64,000 nt of DNA from Nilaparvata lugens. Lineage: Eukaryota; Arthropoda; Insecta; Hemiptera; Delphacidae. The stretch is from positions 23,815,212-23,879,211 of the forward strand of contig NC_052515.1 in the NCBI RefSeq assembly GCF_014356525.2, in the 5' to 3' direction. Each line of letters opens with the position of its first letter. Positions within the stretch are counted from its first letter, which is position 1. A program made the translations under genes and the position numbers. The notes below the pieces were generated by a model. The model worked only from the letters and a program-made list of their open reading frames with translations. It did not search any database and was not told where the DNA came from. Shown piece by piece: positions 1-12,300 of this stretch.

Positions 1-64
1 GTCCGTTGAATCAACTAGTTCGTTAAATCAACTTGTTCGTTAAATCAACTACTCAATTGAATCA
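1..64. repeat. short tandem repeat at the bonus exon 4 donor
   Basis: Copies of CGTTAAATCAACTTGTT-like units (about 17-20 bp, core AATCAACT) run to the left edge. The last copy overlaps the exon 4 donor, whose minus-strand GTGAGTTGATT is part of the same pattern. The array continues out of view. Confidence 0.6.
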
Positions 65-70
65 ACTCAC

Positions 71-330
71 TTGACAACCATCTCGGTGATGTCGTTGACG
101 AGCTCCTTGCGTTTTTCGAGAATCAACCGTTGTCGGTCGTCGATGACCTTCATGGCGCTCTTGAGCAGCACTCTCTTGTACGTAACTTCCGACAGTAGAC
201 CGCTTATCAAGGTGCGCGTTTCTGCTGCAATCTCGTTGATAAACTTGTACTTGTGGTCGCGGTGCGTTGTCAACTGGCAGTCGCGACACGTCAGCCGGTC
301 GCATGCTTCACAGAATAGTGTTAGTCTTTC
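71..330 (-). CDS. bon: bonus exon 4: rest of B-box 2 and start of coiled coil
   Basis: Acceptor TTGTTTTCAG precedes 330 and donor GTGAGT is at 65-70; the exon ends in phase 2. It supplies the ligands CEAC, CRDC, and THRDH of B-box 2. A helical segment rich in Glu, Lys, Arg and Leu follows, the expected position of the TIF1 RBCC coiled coil that mediates oligomerisation. The gene continues past the left end of the window. Confidence 0.85.
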
Positions 331-3300
331 CTGAAAACAAACAAATAGTACAATAAAACACATTATAAAAGAATAAGGGTAACCTTTCTCATAACAGAAA
401 TGCAGTGAAAAAAAACACATGATAGAATAAGGGTAAGCCTTTACAACGGTAAAATAAAACACAGTATAAAGTAATAAGAGTTTTAACTTTCGCAAAACAA
501 AAATACACAGTAGAATAAAACACACTGTTAAAGAATATGGGTTAGGCATTTCCTAAAACAAAATAACAGTAAATGAAACAATTATAAGGAATTATAAGGG
601 TTCAGCCAGTTATACACACATCGATTTTTGCTGTCCTTATGAACCCAACAAGATTAAACAGAACTAGACAAGCATAATCTGTTTAATCTAATAGCATTTA
701 TAGGGACGTCAAAAAATTTATGTGTGTTGTAAAGCCAGTTACACACAAATCGATTTTTGCCATCCTTATGAGTTATATTAGATTGAACAGATGATGTTTG
801 TCAAGTTCTGTTCAATCAGATAACATTCATAAGGACGGCAAAAAGTTGAACGTTCAAATCAATGCATGTGTAACTGGCTTAACCCTTTCCTAAAACAAAA
901 ACGCAGTAGAATAAAAAACACGATGGAATAATAAGGATCAGCTTTTTCTAAACCATGAATTAATAATAAAAGGAGGGAACCGAAGCATGGTTGAAGCAAG
1001 CAAGATCAATTTCAATCCGGGATCTATATATATATAAAAGCGAAATGGCACTCACTGACTGACTCACTCACTCGCAGAACTAAAGATCTACCGGACCAAA
1101 AACGTTCAAATTTGGTAGGTGTTCAGTTGGCCCTTTAGAGGCGCACTAAGACATCTTTTGACGATATTTTAACTGTAAGGGTAGTTTTTAAGGGTTTAAA
1201 GTTCGTCTTTTAGCATGTATATTCTTCTTATTCCAATATCTTGAAATTATAATTTAAATGTCCATACCATATGTTAATATAGAACTATAATCAATTGATT
1301 CAAGGAGATGTACCCCAGGGATCAGTTTTGGGCCCGGTGCTGTTCCTTATATTCATTAATGACCTTTTTGGTGGACCCTTTAAAGGGAAAATAACAGCAT
1401 TTGCCGATGACACCGCTTTCACATATGGTGAGTTCAATTTGCAGAATCTTCAGTCTAGTATGCAAGCAGATCTCAATTTACTATCTCTATGGTTCACCTT
1501 TAATAAACTAAGATTAAATTCTGAAAAGACAACATTTGTCAACTTTGGCCTCACCCAATCTTATACTTTTCATAGCCCACTCAAGTACCATTCCATTGAC
1601 TGTGTAAGCTCCGAGAATTGCCTTTGTAGTGCAATCCTGCAGACAGATACTGTGAAGTATCTGGGAGTTGTAGTGGAGAGGGATCTCTTATGGAGGGCCC
1701 ATATCAACATACTCAGGAATGGACTGAGGCAACTGCGTCATAGATTTTATTATTTGAAAAAAGTATGTCCCAGGTCAGTTTTGAGAGAGATCTACTTCTC
1801 TTTGGCACACTCTAGGCTCTCTTATGGTGTTGCTTGCTGGGGTTGCACATATATTACCCATATGAAACCTCTTAATTAGATTACAGAAATCATTAGTTCT
1901 TACTATTGGGGCTGAAAGACATGTAGGTAGAGAAAATATTTTTGCAGTATTGAATATTCTCCCATTAAGATCAGTGTTCTGTTACAAAGTGCTCACTCAA
2001 TTTTATCAAGCGAGTGGTAACCTGGGCAATACAGTAGATGCACAGGTGCTTAGGCCTGCCACACGCTTCATGGAGAGAGTCAGGTTGCCCAGACCTAGAA
2101 GCACTTTTTTCCAGAAGTCGTTCCTGTTTCTTGAGGGTAAATTTCATAATAGTTTACCAGATGAGATTAAGCACTGTGACTCATTCTCTCTATTCAAGAG
2201 ATCTGTTAAAATATACATTATGTCATTAACTGAGGATGAAATTGAAAGAATGTATTTTGTAATAATTTGAATCCTTATTCTTTTTCTCATCTTTTTCATC
2301 CAGTTTGAAAAATAAGGATGGTAAATGGTAGGCTACTATATTAATTCTTAACTCTTAATTCTTGGGTTGTCCATTCAAAGAGTTTCTGTGCAGTGTATAG
2401 AGCTGCATTTGGTTGAGAAAGGAGAAAAAATGTTTCATTACGGTATTTTAATTTTTTTCCTTTTTGATTATTCGATATTTTTTCGTTATTCGATTCATTT
2501 TTTTCATTCATTTATTTTATTTCTTATTGAATGATTATTGTCATTAAAAGATTTAATTATAATGTATTTACAGGGATAGTTCGGTTATTTCTTGATAAGT
2601 TAGTTGATTGTTCGGTTTTTTGAATCTATTACTTCTTATTTTAATTTAAATATAATCAGTGTAATATCATTAGTACTGTGCTCCCATATGCGGACAAGCT
2701 CCTTGAGCTTTGCATATGTGTATTATTTTTCAGTTAAAAACTTGTTTTTATTTGTGTGAAGATGTTTTATGTTATGTATTTTCTTTGACTGAGAATAAAC
2801 ATTTTATTTTTTTATTTATTTTTTAATCTAAGAGAGATACCTCTTCGAAACAGTTGTTCTGGTAACTAAATTAAAAATTTTGTCAGGTTGACATTAAGTT
2901 GAGTTGACTTTGTTAGGTTGGCACCAAGTTGAAGATTGAAATGCATTTATCGCGGAAAAATTGATTGGGCACTGCTACCGCACTTCAATCAGAGCTATTC
3001 CTGGGAATATTATATTACTAGCCGTCAGGCTCGCTTCGCTCGCCATATCCGTTTAGCCAGACGTTTAGTCTGGACCCCCGACTGGATCGTCCTAACATAT
3101 GATAAAAATGCTCAAATGAAAAATGCAAGCTAGCGAAGCGAGCCTGCTGATCTCATTTTTGGACGACCCAGACGGGGGTCCAGGGGGCGGAGCCTTCAGG
3201 TCGCTTGGCGAGCCTGACGGCTAGTCATTTATATAATATAAGTTACATCTAACATGATATGATCATCTCTTTGATTTTTGTAAATGACGATGTGTTTGTG

Positions 3301-6300
3301 TGTGATATGAAACATTTGAGTCATAGTTAAATGGTGAATTCAACTGCTGCAACAATGTTTATAATTAATAACTCCTCCGGATGTAGATAAACAAGTAATC
3401 ATCGCATATGTCTCCTAGTAATTGATAATTATTCAAGTCAAGTGGAAATCAGTTCAACTTTGTCAAATTCAGAAATATTTTGGTCCATATTTCTTGGCCA
3501 TATTTTGGTCCTATTTCAATTGAAACAAACGTGCATTAGTTGCTGAACTCATTTAATTCAATTGTAATTTAAATTTAACATCTACATTTACATAATATAA
3601 AAATAGAAAAAAATAAAAATCTCAAAATATTTTAATAAAAAAAAATTAAAATAATTCAAAAAAAGGATACTAAGATTTTTATTTTTATTTCTATTTATAT
3701 TACAAGTAGCCCTATACAGAAAAGAGACATAATATAGAGTATGTTATTTTTGCTTAATTATTATCGAGATGGAACATTTTATAACAGACAATTAATAGAA
3801 ATGGATTTGGAATTTCTAGATCTAGAAGAACAGTGTATTACAGGACAAAAATGTATACAGTACTAGGATATGGACTAAACGCCTTCACTACTGTTCAAGA
3901 TTCCTCATTCAATTAGACATTTCACAATGTGTAGTCATTATAAAACCGATAAATACTTACTTACTTGTGAGTAAATTCTTAAATATTTACTTGAATAAAT
4001 AAATAGTATAGGGGTACTTAAATACTTAAAATACTTACTTGTCGATGCACCGAACAGAGCTGGCTTTTAGGGAGAGCTCCTTGATGAGCAGCATTACTCT
4101 CCGGTTCTGCTTCTTCCTTTGGTTTAATTGTATGATCTTTTGTTATTTTCAGCCTCATATGAGCCTGAAAAAGGCAAAACTAAATGAATAAACAGACCTA
4201 AATAAATAAAACAATTTTATAAAATCAAGCATAGCAAGTTTGATTTCCATATTTAGAGTTTTTCAAAGTTCAATTTTTCCAAATTTTGGTATAGCTCTTC
4301 AGAGTTGAGATGTTATAGATTGAAGACTCATTAACCATAATAATTTATCTTGTGAAATGAAACACTTAGTACAATTTTTTATTGACACGACATGTTTCAG
4401 CAACAATGCAGGACTTATTTTATATTTAAAGGCCATTATTTTAATATATTGAGTAGCCTGAAGCTACGTTTACACTATGTAGCTGGAGAGCTATATAGCT
4501 CTGCTATAGCAGAGCTATATAAAATTTGAGCTACATATAGCTCTGAGCTCTGCTACATGTAGCTCTGCTATTAGTAGATTTAACGCTAATTTTATGTAGC
4601 AGAGCTAGATGTAGCGCTCTGCTAAATGTCAATTTTTGTTTATAGCAGAGCTAGATGTAGCTGCTCTGTCCTTGAAGGAAGGCTGCCGCAGCTGTTTACT
4701 GCTGTTTGCAGCTGTTTAATGCCTGCTGGGTTTACACCAGATATACTGTACTCATTTGTTGTCAGAGTGCTAGTAGGTTACTGTGCATTGCGAGCATTTA
4801 TTTTTGATTTATATATTATTGTGCAATGATGGAGAGTGAATTTGACAGGAAAGAGACAACATTATCCAATATATTCTTTTTTCCAGACTAGGCACTAAAC
4901 AACTGCAAACAGCAGTTTGGCAGCCTTCCTTCAAGGACAGAGCAGCTACATCTAGCTCTGCTATAAACAAAAATTGACATGTAGCAGAGCTATATAGCAG
5001 AGCTACATATAGCTCAGATTCTCTTTGATGTTTACCGAAAATTTTGGATAGCTCATTTTCTGCTATATAGCTGCGAAAATAGGCTTAAAACTGCTATATA
5101 GCAGATCTCCAGTGTCACTTTTTGAACTTGTAGCAGAGCTATATAGCTGAGCTACATGTAGCTCTGCTACATAGTGTAAACCTAGCTTAAAAAGACACAA
5201 TGAACAGTAATAAGTGTATCAATGAATTGAAGTGATCCAGTAGCTACAATTGGCTAACATCTTCAACATTCATTAATTTTACGTCATTATCATGAAATTC
5301 AGTATTCTGATGGGATATAAGAGAAATCAGGTCAGGTAACTCATAGTTGTGCTCCAATAAAGCCGTTCAAACTGAACGTTCAATTCATTTCTGGTCAGCA
5401 TACTGATTAGTGGTTTAAACGGCGTTCACGTTTAAACGCGTTTACTCTAGACGCAGTTTAAACCGAGCATCTGCATACGGCCCTGAGGGCCCCAACTACA
5501 CTCTAATAATATACTCTACCCTGAGTACTCTATGGTGTAGAATCTACTCTATGGTGTAGACTCTACTCTATGGCGTAGACTCTACTCTGTGGTGTAGACT
5601 CTACTCTATGGAGTTGACTCTACTCTATGGTGTAGACTCTACTCTATGGAGTTGACTCTACTCTATGGTGTAGACTCTACTTTATCAATCCATTACATAC
5701 AGCTTCAATCTTCTTATTAACAGAGAAGAACAAAATTTTGGCTAAGATCACATATTTTATATAAATCATATTCTAATGACACACTGACTTTTCAATTTAT
5801 CACTGGTTATTACTTTTAACATTTCTCTCAAGGTCCTTCAAAGTATTGCTATTTCACGCACCACATCGTATCAAATTGTATCTCGATTTGTGATCGATCT
5901 TGAATGGTTTATTCTCCATTATTTTGAATTTCATCTTCATGTAATACCAGTCTGTATGACCCTGCAGCTTAAAATTGGATGATTTACTGAAAAGCTTCAA
6001 TGGTGATGAATTGTTGCAATATGATGACTGATAAGTAGTTAGGAAACTTTCAAATAAAGTGAGTAACTTGGCACTACTTGTTTTGCTGGTCCTAACCTAG
6101 CTCCGCAGTGCAAACTGGTTGCTTGGCTGAATCGGACTAGGCGCTGAGACAGCAAATAATAGCAGCTTTGGTGGGAATGCGAGCGGCCGCAGTAACATCT
6201 TACACCCAGCAATGGTCGGCGTAGTTCCGCCTAGCGGACAGACGAAAGAACAAACCAGTCGGTTATTTGATCCCTCCAGCCAGGCTCAGCCAAGCAGCCG

Positions 6301-9300
6301 AGACAATAGAACTTTGGAGTGGCGGTCTTATTCGCGTTCATCAGCAGTTTTCTTTCTCACGATTATTTTGATTTTTGTGTGTCAATAATAACTCCAGTCA
6401 CCAGTAAACAGTCACCCCAGAAACGTGGTGTACTACTATATTAATGACTTTTCATGATGATTTTTAATTATTTAAAAACATTGTTGACATTCTGAGCCTT
6501 TAGGCTAAACTTGGGGTCGCTGAGAACGAATCTGCAATCAGAATTTCTCTATCACGAAAAATAACGAAAAAAAACCAGCTGTTGATCTTCCGGCAACCAT
6601 TAACAGTCATCCTGCAATGCGGCCGAAACACTTCCAAGCCAGACACCCATCTCAAATGACAACAACGCCAAGCTGTGAGAAACCATCCTGCACTGCGGCG
6701 CTAGGTTAAGAGCTGGCTGACATAATTCTTCTATTCAAGGCTTTCCCCATTCGTGTGGAATATTACATGTGGGTCTGCCACATTCATCATTTGCGTCGGT
6801 CTGTGTTTGAAATGTTTTCAAATTATTCTGTGTTTTGTCAGAAATGAATTGTGACGTCATAATTTTTCTGTTTCTGCGGCAATAATTCAACAGGAACAAA
6901 TTCAAATGTTTAGTATTATTCGTTTTAACCTAGAAAATTATATTCGTCTCTATTTCGATGTTGCTGAAGCAGATGTTAATGTACTCTATAGTGTAGACTC
7001 TACTCTATAGTGAGGTCCACGTTATAATGGCAGTGTACGATTGACAATACTGTTGCTGTCCTTTTCTATCATACAACAAAACAGATAGCGCTATCTCTCT
7101 CTAGCTTTGCAATGTTGTCTGCCAGAATATTTTATTTTTACTTTAGACAGTGACTGTACAAAAGTAAACAAACAATTCTCAGCCGCCATTTTTTTTCCTT
7201 CATTCTATCAAAATACTTTAGTACACAAGTCGTATAATTGATTTAAAATGTATTTTTGAAACAATGAAATAATTTTTAGACATTACCGTATGAGAAACAC
7301 AAATTAAAATACCTGAAATGACATTTCAAAAGTTGATAACTAACCATCCTAGACTTCATCCATGCTTCAGTTAGCCTACATACATATAGGTTAGAACTAC
7401 TCGTACCGGTATAAATAATATTGAAAGGTTATTTCAGAATTATTTCCATTGAAATTACCTATTTTGAGCATGATTTATATTTTTCTATTTAAAAAAAATG
7501 GAATAGAATACATACCTAATAACTTAATTTCTGTTTTTTTGAAATTCAGATTGGTGTATCACAGCTTTTTAAATTAGCCGCCATTTTAGGTTTGTATAAA
7601 AATAAAAATCTGATCTCAGTCATAGAAAAAATACATTGGGCCATATGAATAAAGATGAGCATTTGCTTATACTTCTAAAATATGGAGCATTTGCGTCATT
7701 TTCTATGAACAAACGTGAGCAAAACCTTTTGATCATGCTCATCAAAAAAAAAAAAAAAAAAGTTTGAGCATTTACTCAAAAGTGAAAGCTTTTGCTCAAA
7801 ATTGTATGAATAAACTAGAGCATTTGCTCTGAACTTTTGCTCATGAGCAAAACCTTATGCTCCATGCTCTTGCTCATGAGCATTTGCTCTGGTTTTATTC
7901 ATATGGGCCTATGTCTTGATTAATTAGACATTAAATTGATTATTTTATCAAGGAAATGATAATTATTATAAGATCAAATTTAATGAGATGAATTGAGTAA
8001 CAGCTGAGAAGAGTACACTCAGTGGCAAAATGGAGAGACTTGGCAACGTTTTTCTCCTATCTTTCTTCACTGCCATTATAACGTGGACCTCACTATATGG
8101 TGTAGACTCTACTCTATGGTGTAGACTTGCAGGTAGACTTGCCTGCAGAGCTAGAAAGATATTTGCTTTGACGAATGATAGAAAGACAATGTTAATCAAA
8201 TACTGTCATTATAACGTGAAAGCCTCACACTATGGTCCTATTTTATTTGAATCACCATCAAGTACTTTCTACTCCATAGAGTAGAGTCTACACCATAGAG
8301 TACTCAGGGTACTTAGGGTACTCAGAAAAAATATGATGACTGATACCTGTACACAGATGTCACAGATGAATTCGGCACACTCGACACACCAACTGGTGAC
8401 GCCAGTCTCGGCACAACTGCCGCACTTGAGGTCGCCCATTCTCTGCTCGCCGGACTCGGTGCCGTCACCCCCGTCGGCCCCCCCGCCACCCACAACCCCC
8501 GACGTCGCCAGACACTCCGACAGAAAAAGGTTGTCGATGATCATGCTTTGCCGACAGTTCACCAGGCATCGCGGACACCTCACTATGTTATCCGTTGCTG
8601 AAACAAAAATCAAACACATCAGTCACATTTCCATACAGACTTTGTTAAATTTATGAACTATGTTAGTAGCTCATGTCCATCAAGATTGGATGTGATACAT
8701 ATTGTGTCATCAGCGAAAGGCTTCGAACGAGAAATGGCTGTTTGACAGCTGCTTCTGACATAAAAGAAACAACCAATAACAATAAATTAGTGGACAATTA
8801 CAATCAATGAATCAATAGTTGAAAAATCTGGTGTGGCGCACTCACACAACTTTCCTTGCTCATTGAACACTGTAAGCCCCATTCTTAAAGGAGAATAATT
8901 TAGGGGAATAACATAATAACGATTGGCAACAACATTATTTGAAATTACGATCAGACTACTGTATATGTGTATATATAATTGTTTTCAGAGTACTTTTTCC
9001 TTTGTGTAAATTGTGAAATTCGATAATATTTTTTCAAAAGTCGTCAAAATAGCTGTTCTACATATTGAATATATCGACTATGTGTTCTTTTTATGAACTG
9101 CTCTACCTACCTACCTCATGCACGAGAAGGAGGTTACAAAGTCTATTTCTCAAGGATGGGGTGGACCCCCCATCAGTTTCCCAGAAAGGAGACTCATACC
9201 AGTTAATAGAGCTGATAAATACAGGGTATGAATTTGAAAAAAATCGGTCAAGTCTTTTTGAGAAAATCGTGAAAAACATGGTTTTTTAGTAATTATCCGC

Positions 9301-12300
9301 CATTTTTCTCAAGAATATTACGGAGCTCCTGCAATTTTTGCAGAAATGAGACTCATGTCAGTCGATAGGGCTTATGAATCCAAGCTATCCATGGTATAAA
9401 TTTGGAGAAAATCGTTAGAGCCGTTTTCGAGAAAACCGTGAAAAACATTGTTTTTTAGTGATTATCCGCAATTTTTCTCAAGAATATTACGGAGCTCCTG
9501 CAATTTTCCCAGAAATGAGACTCATGTCAGTTGATAGGGCTCATAAATAGCTATCTATGGTATAAATTTGAAGAAAATCGTTAGAGCCGTTTTCGAGATA
9601 ACCGTGAAGAAAAACATGGTTTTTTAGTAGTTATCCGCCATTTTGAATTCAATTTCATTGAATTTCTTATTGTCGGATCCTCATGGTATAAGGACCTTAA
9701 GTTTAAAATTTCAAGTCAATCGGTTAGTTAGGAATGGAGTTATCGTGTTCACAGACATAATACACACAATCATACACACACACAGACCAACACCCAAAAA
9801 TCATGTTTTTGGACTCAGAGGACCTTGAAACGTAAAGAAAACTTCAAATAAGGGTACCGTACCTTAATTTTTTTTGGAAAGCAATACTTTCCTTACCTAT
9901 GGTAATAGGACAAGGAAAGAAAAAATTAGTAGAATATTGATGGTGATGTTGTGAAATCTCTCCATAATAAGAAAACAAAGCACTTATTGACATGGGCTAC
10001 TTTTAAATTAATAAAACAAAATAAAATCTTATAGCACCCTTTATTTTTAAAAAACTTTAAAATAGTTGAACAACTAGTTTCGGTGATATTACACCAACGT
10101 CAAGTTGTAAAATAGAAGGTTTTGTTTTATAACCTGACGTTGGTGTAATATCACCGAAACCAGTTGTTCAACTATTTTAAAGTTTTTTAAAAATAAAGGG
10201 TGCCATAAGATTTTATTTTGTTTTATTAAGAAAACAAATATATTGTCATATTTCACTAAACATTTATTAAAAACTTTAAAACAGTACCATGGTTTCACAT
10301 TTATCAACGCACTGGTCAGCTGTACTGCGAAATGAGGATACAAAAACATTCTTAACCTAATCTTAGTAGTCTAGAGCTTCTAAAAAAAAGGTAAAACTAA
10401 CGGTAAAAGGTAAAACCTAACAAAAGGTAAAGGTGAAAACTAACTAAAAAGGTGTATATATTTCAATAGTATGTATAATATTCATTACTTTAGATATAAC
10501 TATTGCCACCCAATTATTTAGGAGCTCTAGACTACTAAGATTAGGTTAAGAATGTTTCTGTATCCTTATTTCTCAGTACAGCTGATGATGCGTTGATAAA
10601 TGTGAAACCATGGTAGTGTTTTAAAGTTTTTAATAAATTTTTAGTGAAATTTGACAATATATTTGTTTTCTTATTACAATCAATAGTTTATTTTTCCTTC
10701 ATACAATGCATACATGTATGTCTATAATTATACAAAATAAGTTAAAAGTAAAATAGTATTATTATTAAATACGGAAAGTTCCTGAAAAGGTTAAAAACCT
10801 GAGCGCAGGGGCCGAGTGTTAAACAAAAACAAAATAGTTTCTAAAAAAAGGTAAATTGGGTGGATTGCTATAAACATCTCAATTTGAAAAAAATCACAAA
10901 GAAGGAAAGTAAAAAAAACAAAAAAGTAAGAAAATACGAGATAAGAAAATGAAATAAAATAGAAAATTCAAATCATAATGATACAAAAATAATGAAACCT
11001 CAAATAGAGCTCCGAAGAAAAACTAAACAAAAACATGGAAGATACACAGAGGTTTAACCACAAAAATGTTGTTCTATTCTGGGCCTTTCGCTGATGACAC
11101 ATCATGTATATGTATGACTAGCATGTGTGTTCACACATGTCTAACACACTTGTCTTGTTGTTAGTGGCCAACCTCAGATACACAGGTTAAATATCAAGGT
11201 TTGACGGTTGAAACTGTTTCTAAAATGAGTTATTATCATTATGGTCCAATAACAACGATATTGTCAGTTCAACATAATTTATTTGAGCCAAACTAAAGTT
11301 ACAATGCACTTCATCAGTGGTATTTTATTTTTATGAGTCTATCGGAAGTGCATTGCAACGTTAGATTTTGCTCAAATAAATTACTTGTAACTGACAATAT
11401 CGCTGCTATTTCAACTTAATATGGAGAAATTCCACATCTGTGTTGATAGTGTAAACTTTCCTTTATTGCTTTCGCAAAATTGCTGAACTGTTTTGCTAAA
11501 GCAATAGAGTCACGTTTTAAGCTCTTAATACACAAATAACTTAATTGTTTTTGGATAGTTTCTACGGTTTTGCAGATTTGACGCCTATAGTCCGACTTAT
11601 ACTTTTTTGTCATTCTTACTTAATTGCAGCTGTTTTCCATGCATCAAATCAAGCCGGTAAACAGCTGTTTTCAGAAAAAGAAAACATGTGATTTTCATTA
11701 CAGCATACTAACTGTAAAGAGATCATATGTTCTCTTTACAGTCGAGTATGTTAGGACTCTACTGAAACCTAATATCATCTGAGTAATTAATATACTAACT
11801 CAAATAATTAGAGAACTCATTTAAGGAGTTTCAAGTTATAAGAACTCATTTGAAATTTTATAATTTACGCCTGTATTATTTTATTTGAGCTCGAAGGGTC
11901 TGTCTTTTTATGAACTAGGCGCTACGGGCTAGGCCATGTTTATAGAATGCAGTAGCTCGAGCAGCAGCAGGTAATGGCTTCTGATTCTCAGCAATATTAT
12001 TCTTTCTCAGATAAGTATGACAAAAAATATTGTACTTAACTTGTACGGTAACGTATTTACCGCTTTCGTATGATAATTCTGCCCTCAACTACGTTTCGGG
12101 CAGAAACAATCATACTTATGGGGTAAATTATCGTTACCGGACTTGTTACGTAAAGTACTATTAACAGAATTTACTCTGATGAACAGTATGGTACAACAGT
12201 TCAGATGAACTGTGGTTTATAACTGCGCGAGGTCTAATGTTCACAGAACTACTAGTATATCTCGGAATATAGTGAGATCGGACACCACAAATTCGGTTTT

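Larger units (their letters stand above)
1023..3224 (+). mobile_element. putative Helitron with a nested LINE fragment
   Basis: The left end is A followed by TC and an AT-rich run (TCTATATATATATAAAAGCG at 1023). The right end is CTAG followed by T (3221-3225), preceded by a GC-rich segment able to fold. Helitrons insert between A and T, start with TC and end in CTRR after a hairpin, which this matches. No Rep or helicase coding was found, so it would be non-autonomous. That the two ends belong to one insertion is inferred, because a LINE fragment fills much of the interior. Confidence 0.5.
5516..8314. mobile_element. large foldback element with 19-bp minisatellite ends and nested insertions
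   Basis: The left end (ACCCTGAGTACTCTATGG at about 5519) is repeated in reverse complement at 8286-8312 (CCATAGAGTACTCAGGGT). The left arm is a 19-bp tandem array and fragments of that array recur at about 6981-7008, 8095-8128 and 8271-8300. This fits one foldback whose body was later invaded by the elements at 6092-6709, 7006-8097 and 7637-7910. Treating 5.5-8.3 kb as a single original element is inference. Confidence 0.5.

Noticed and set aside
1295..2270. Active reverse transcriptase
   Set aside because: Frameshifted near 1860 and lacking its 5' two-thirds.
5490..5684. CRISPR-like array
   Set aside because: Units are contiguous 19-mers without spacers, in a eukaryotic intron.
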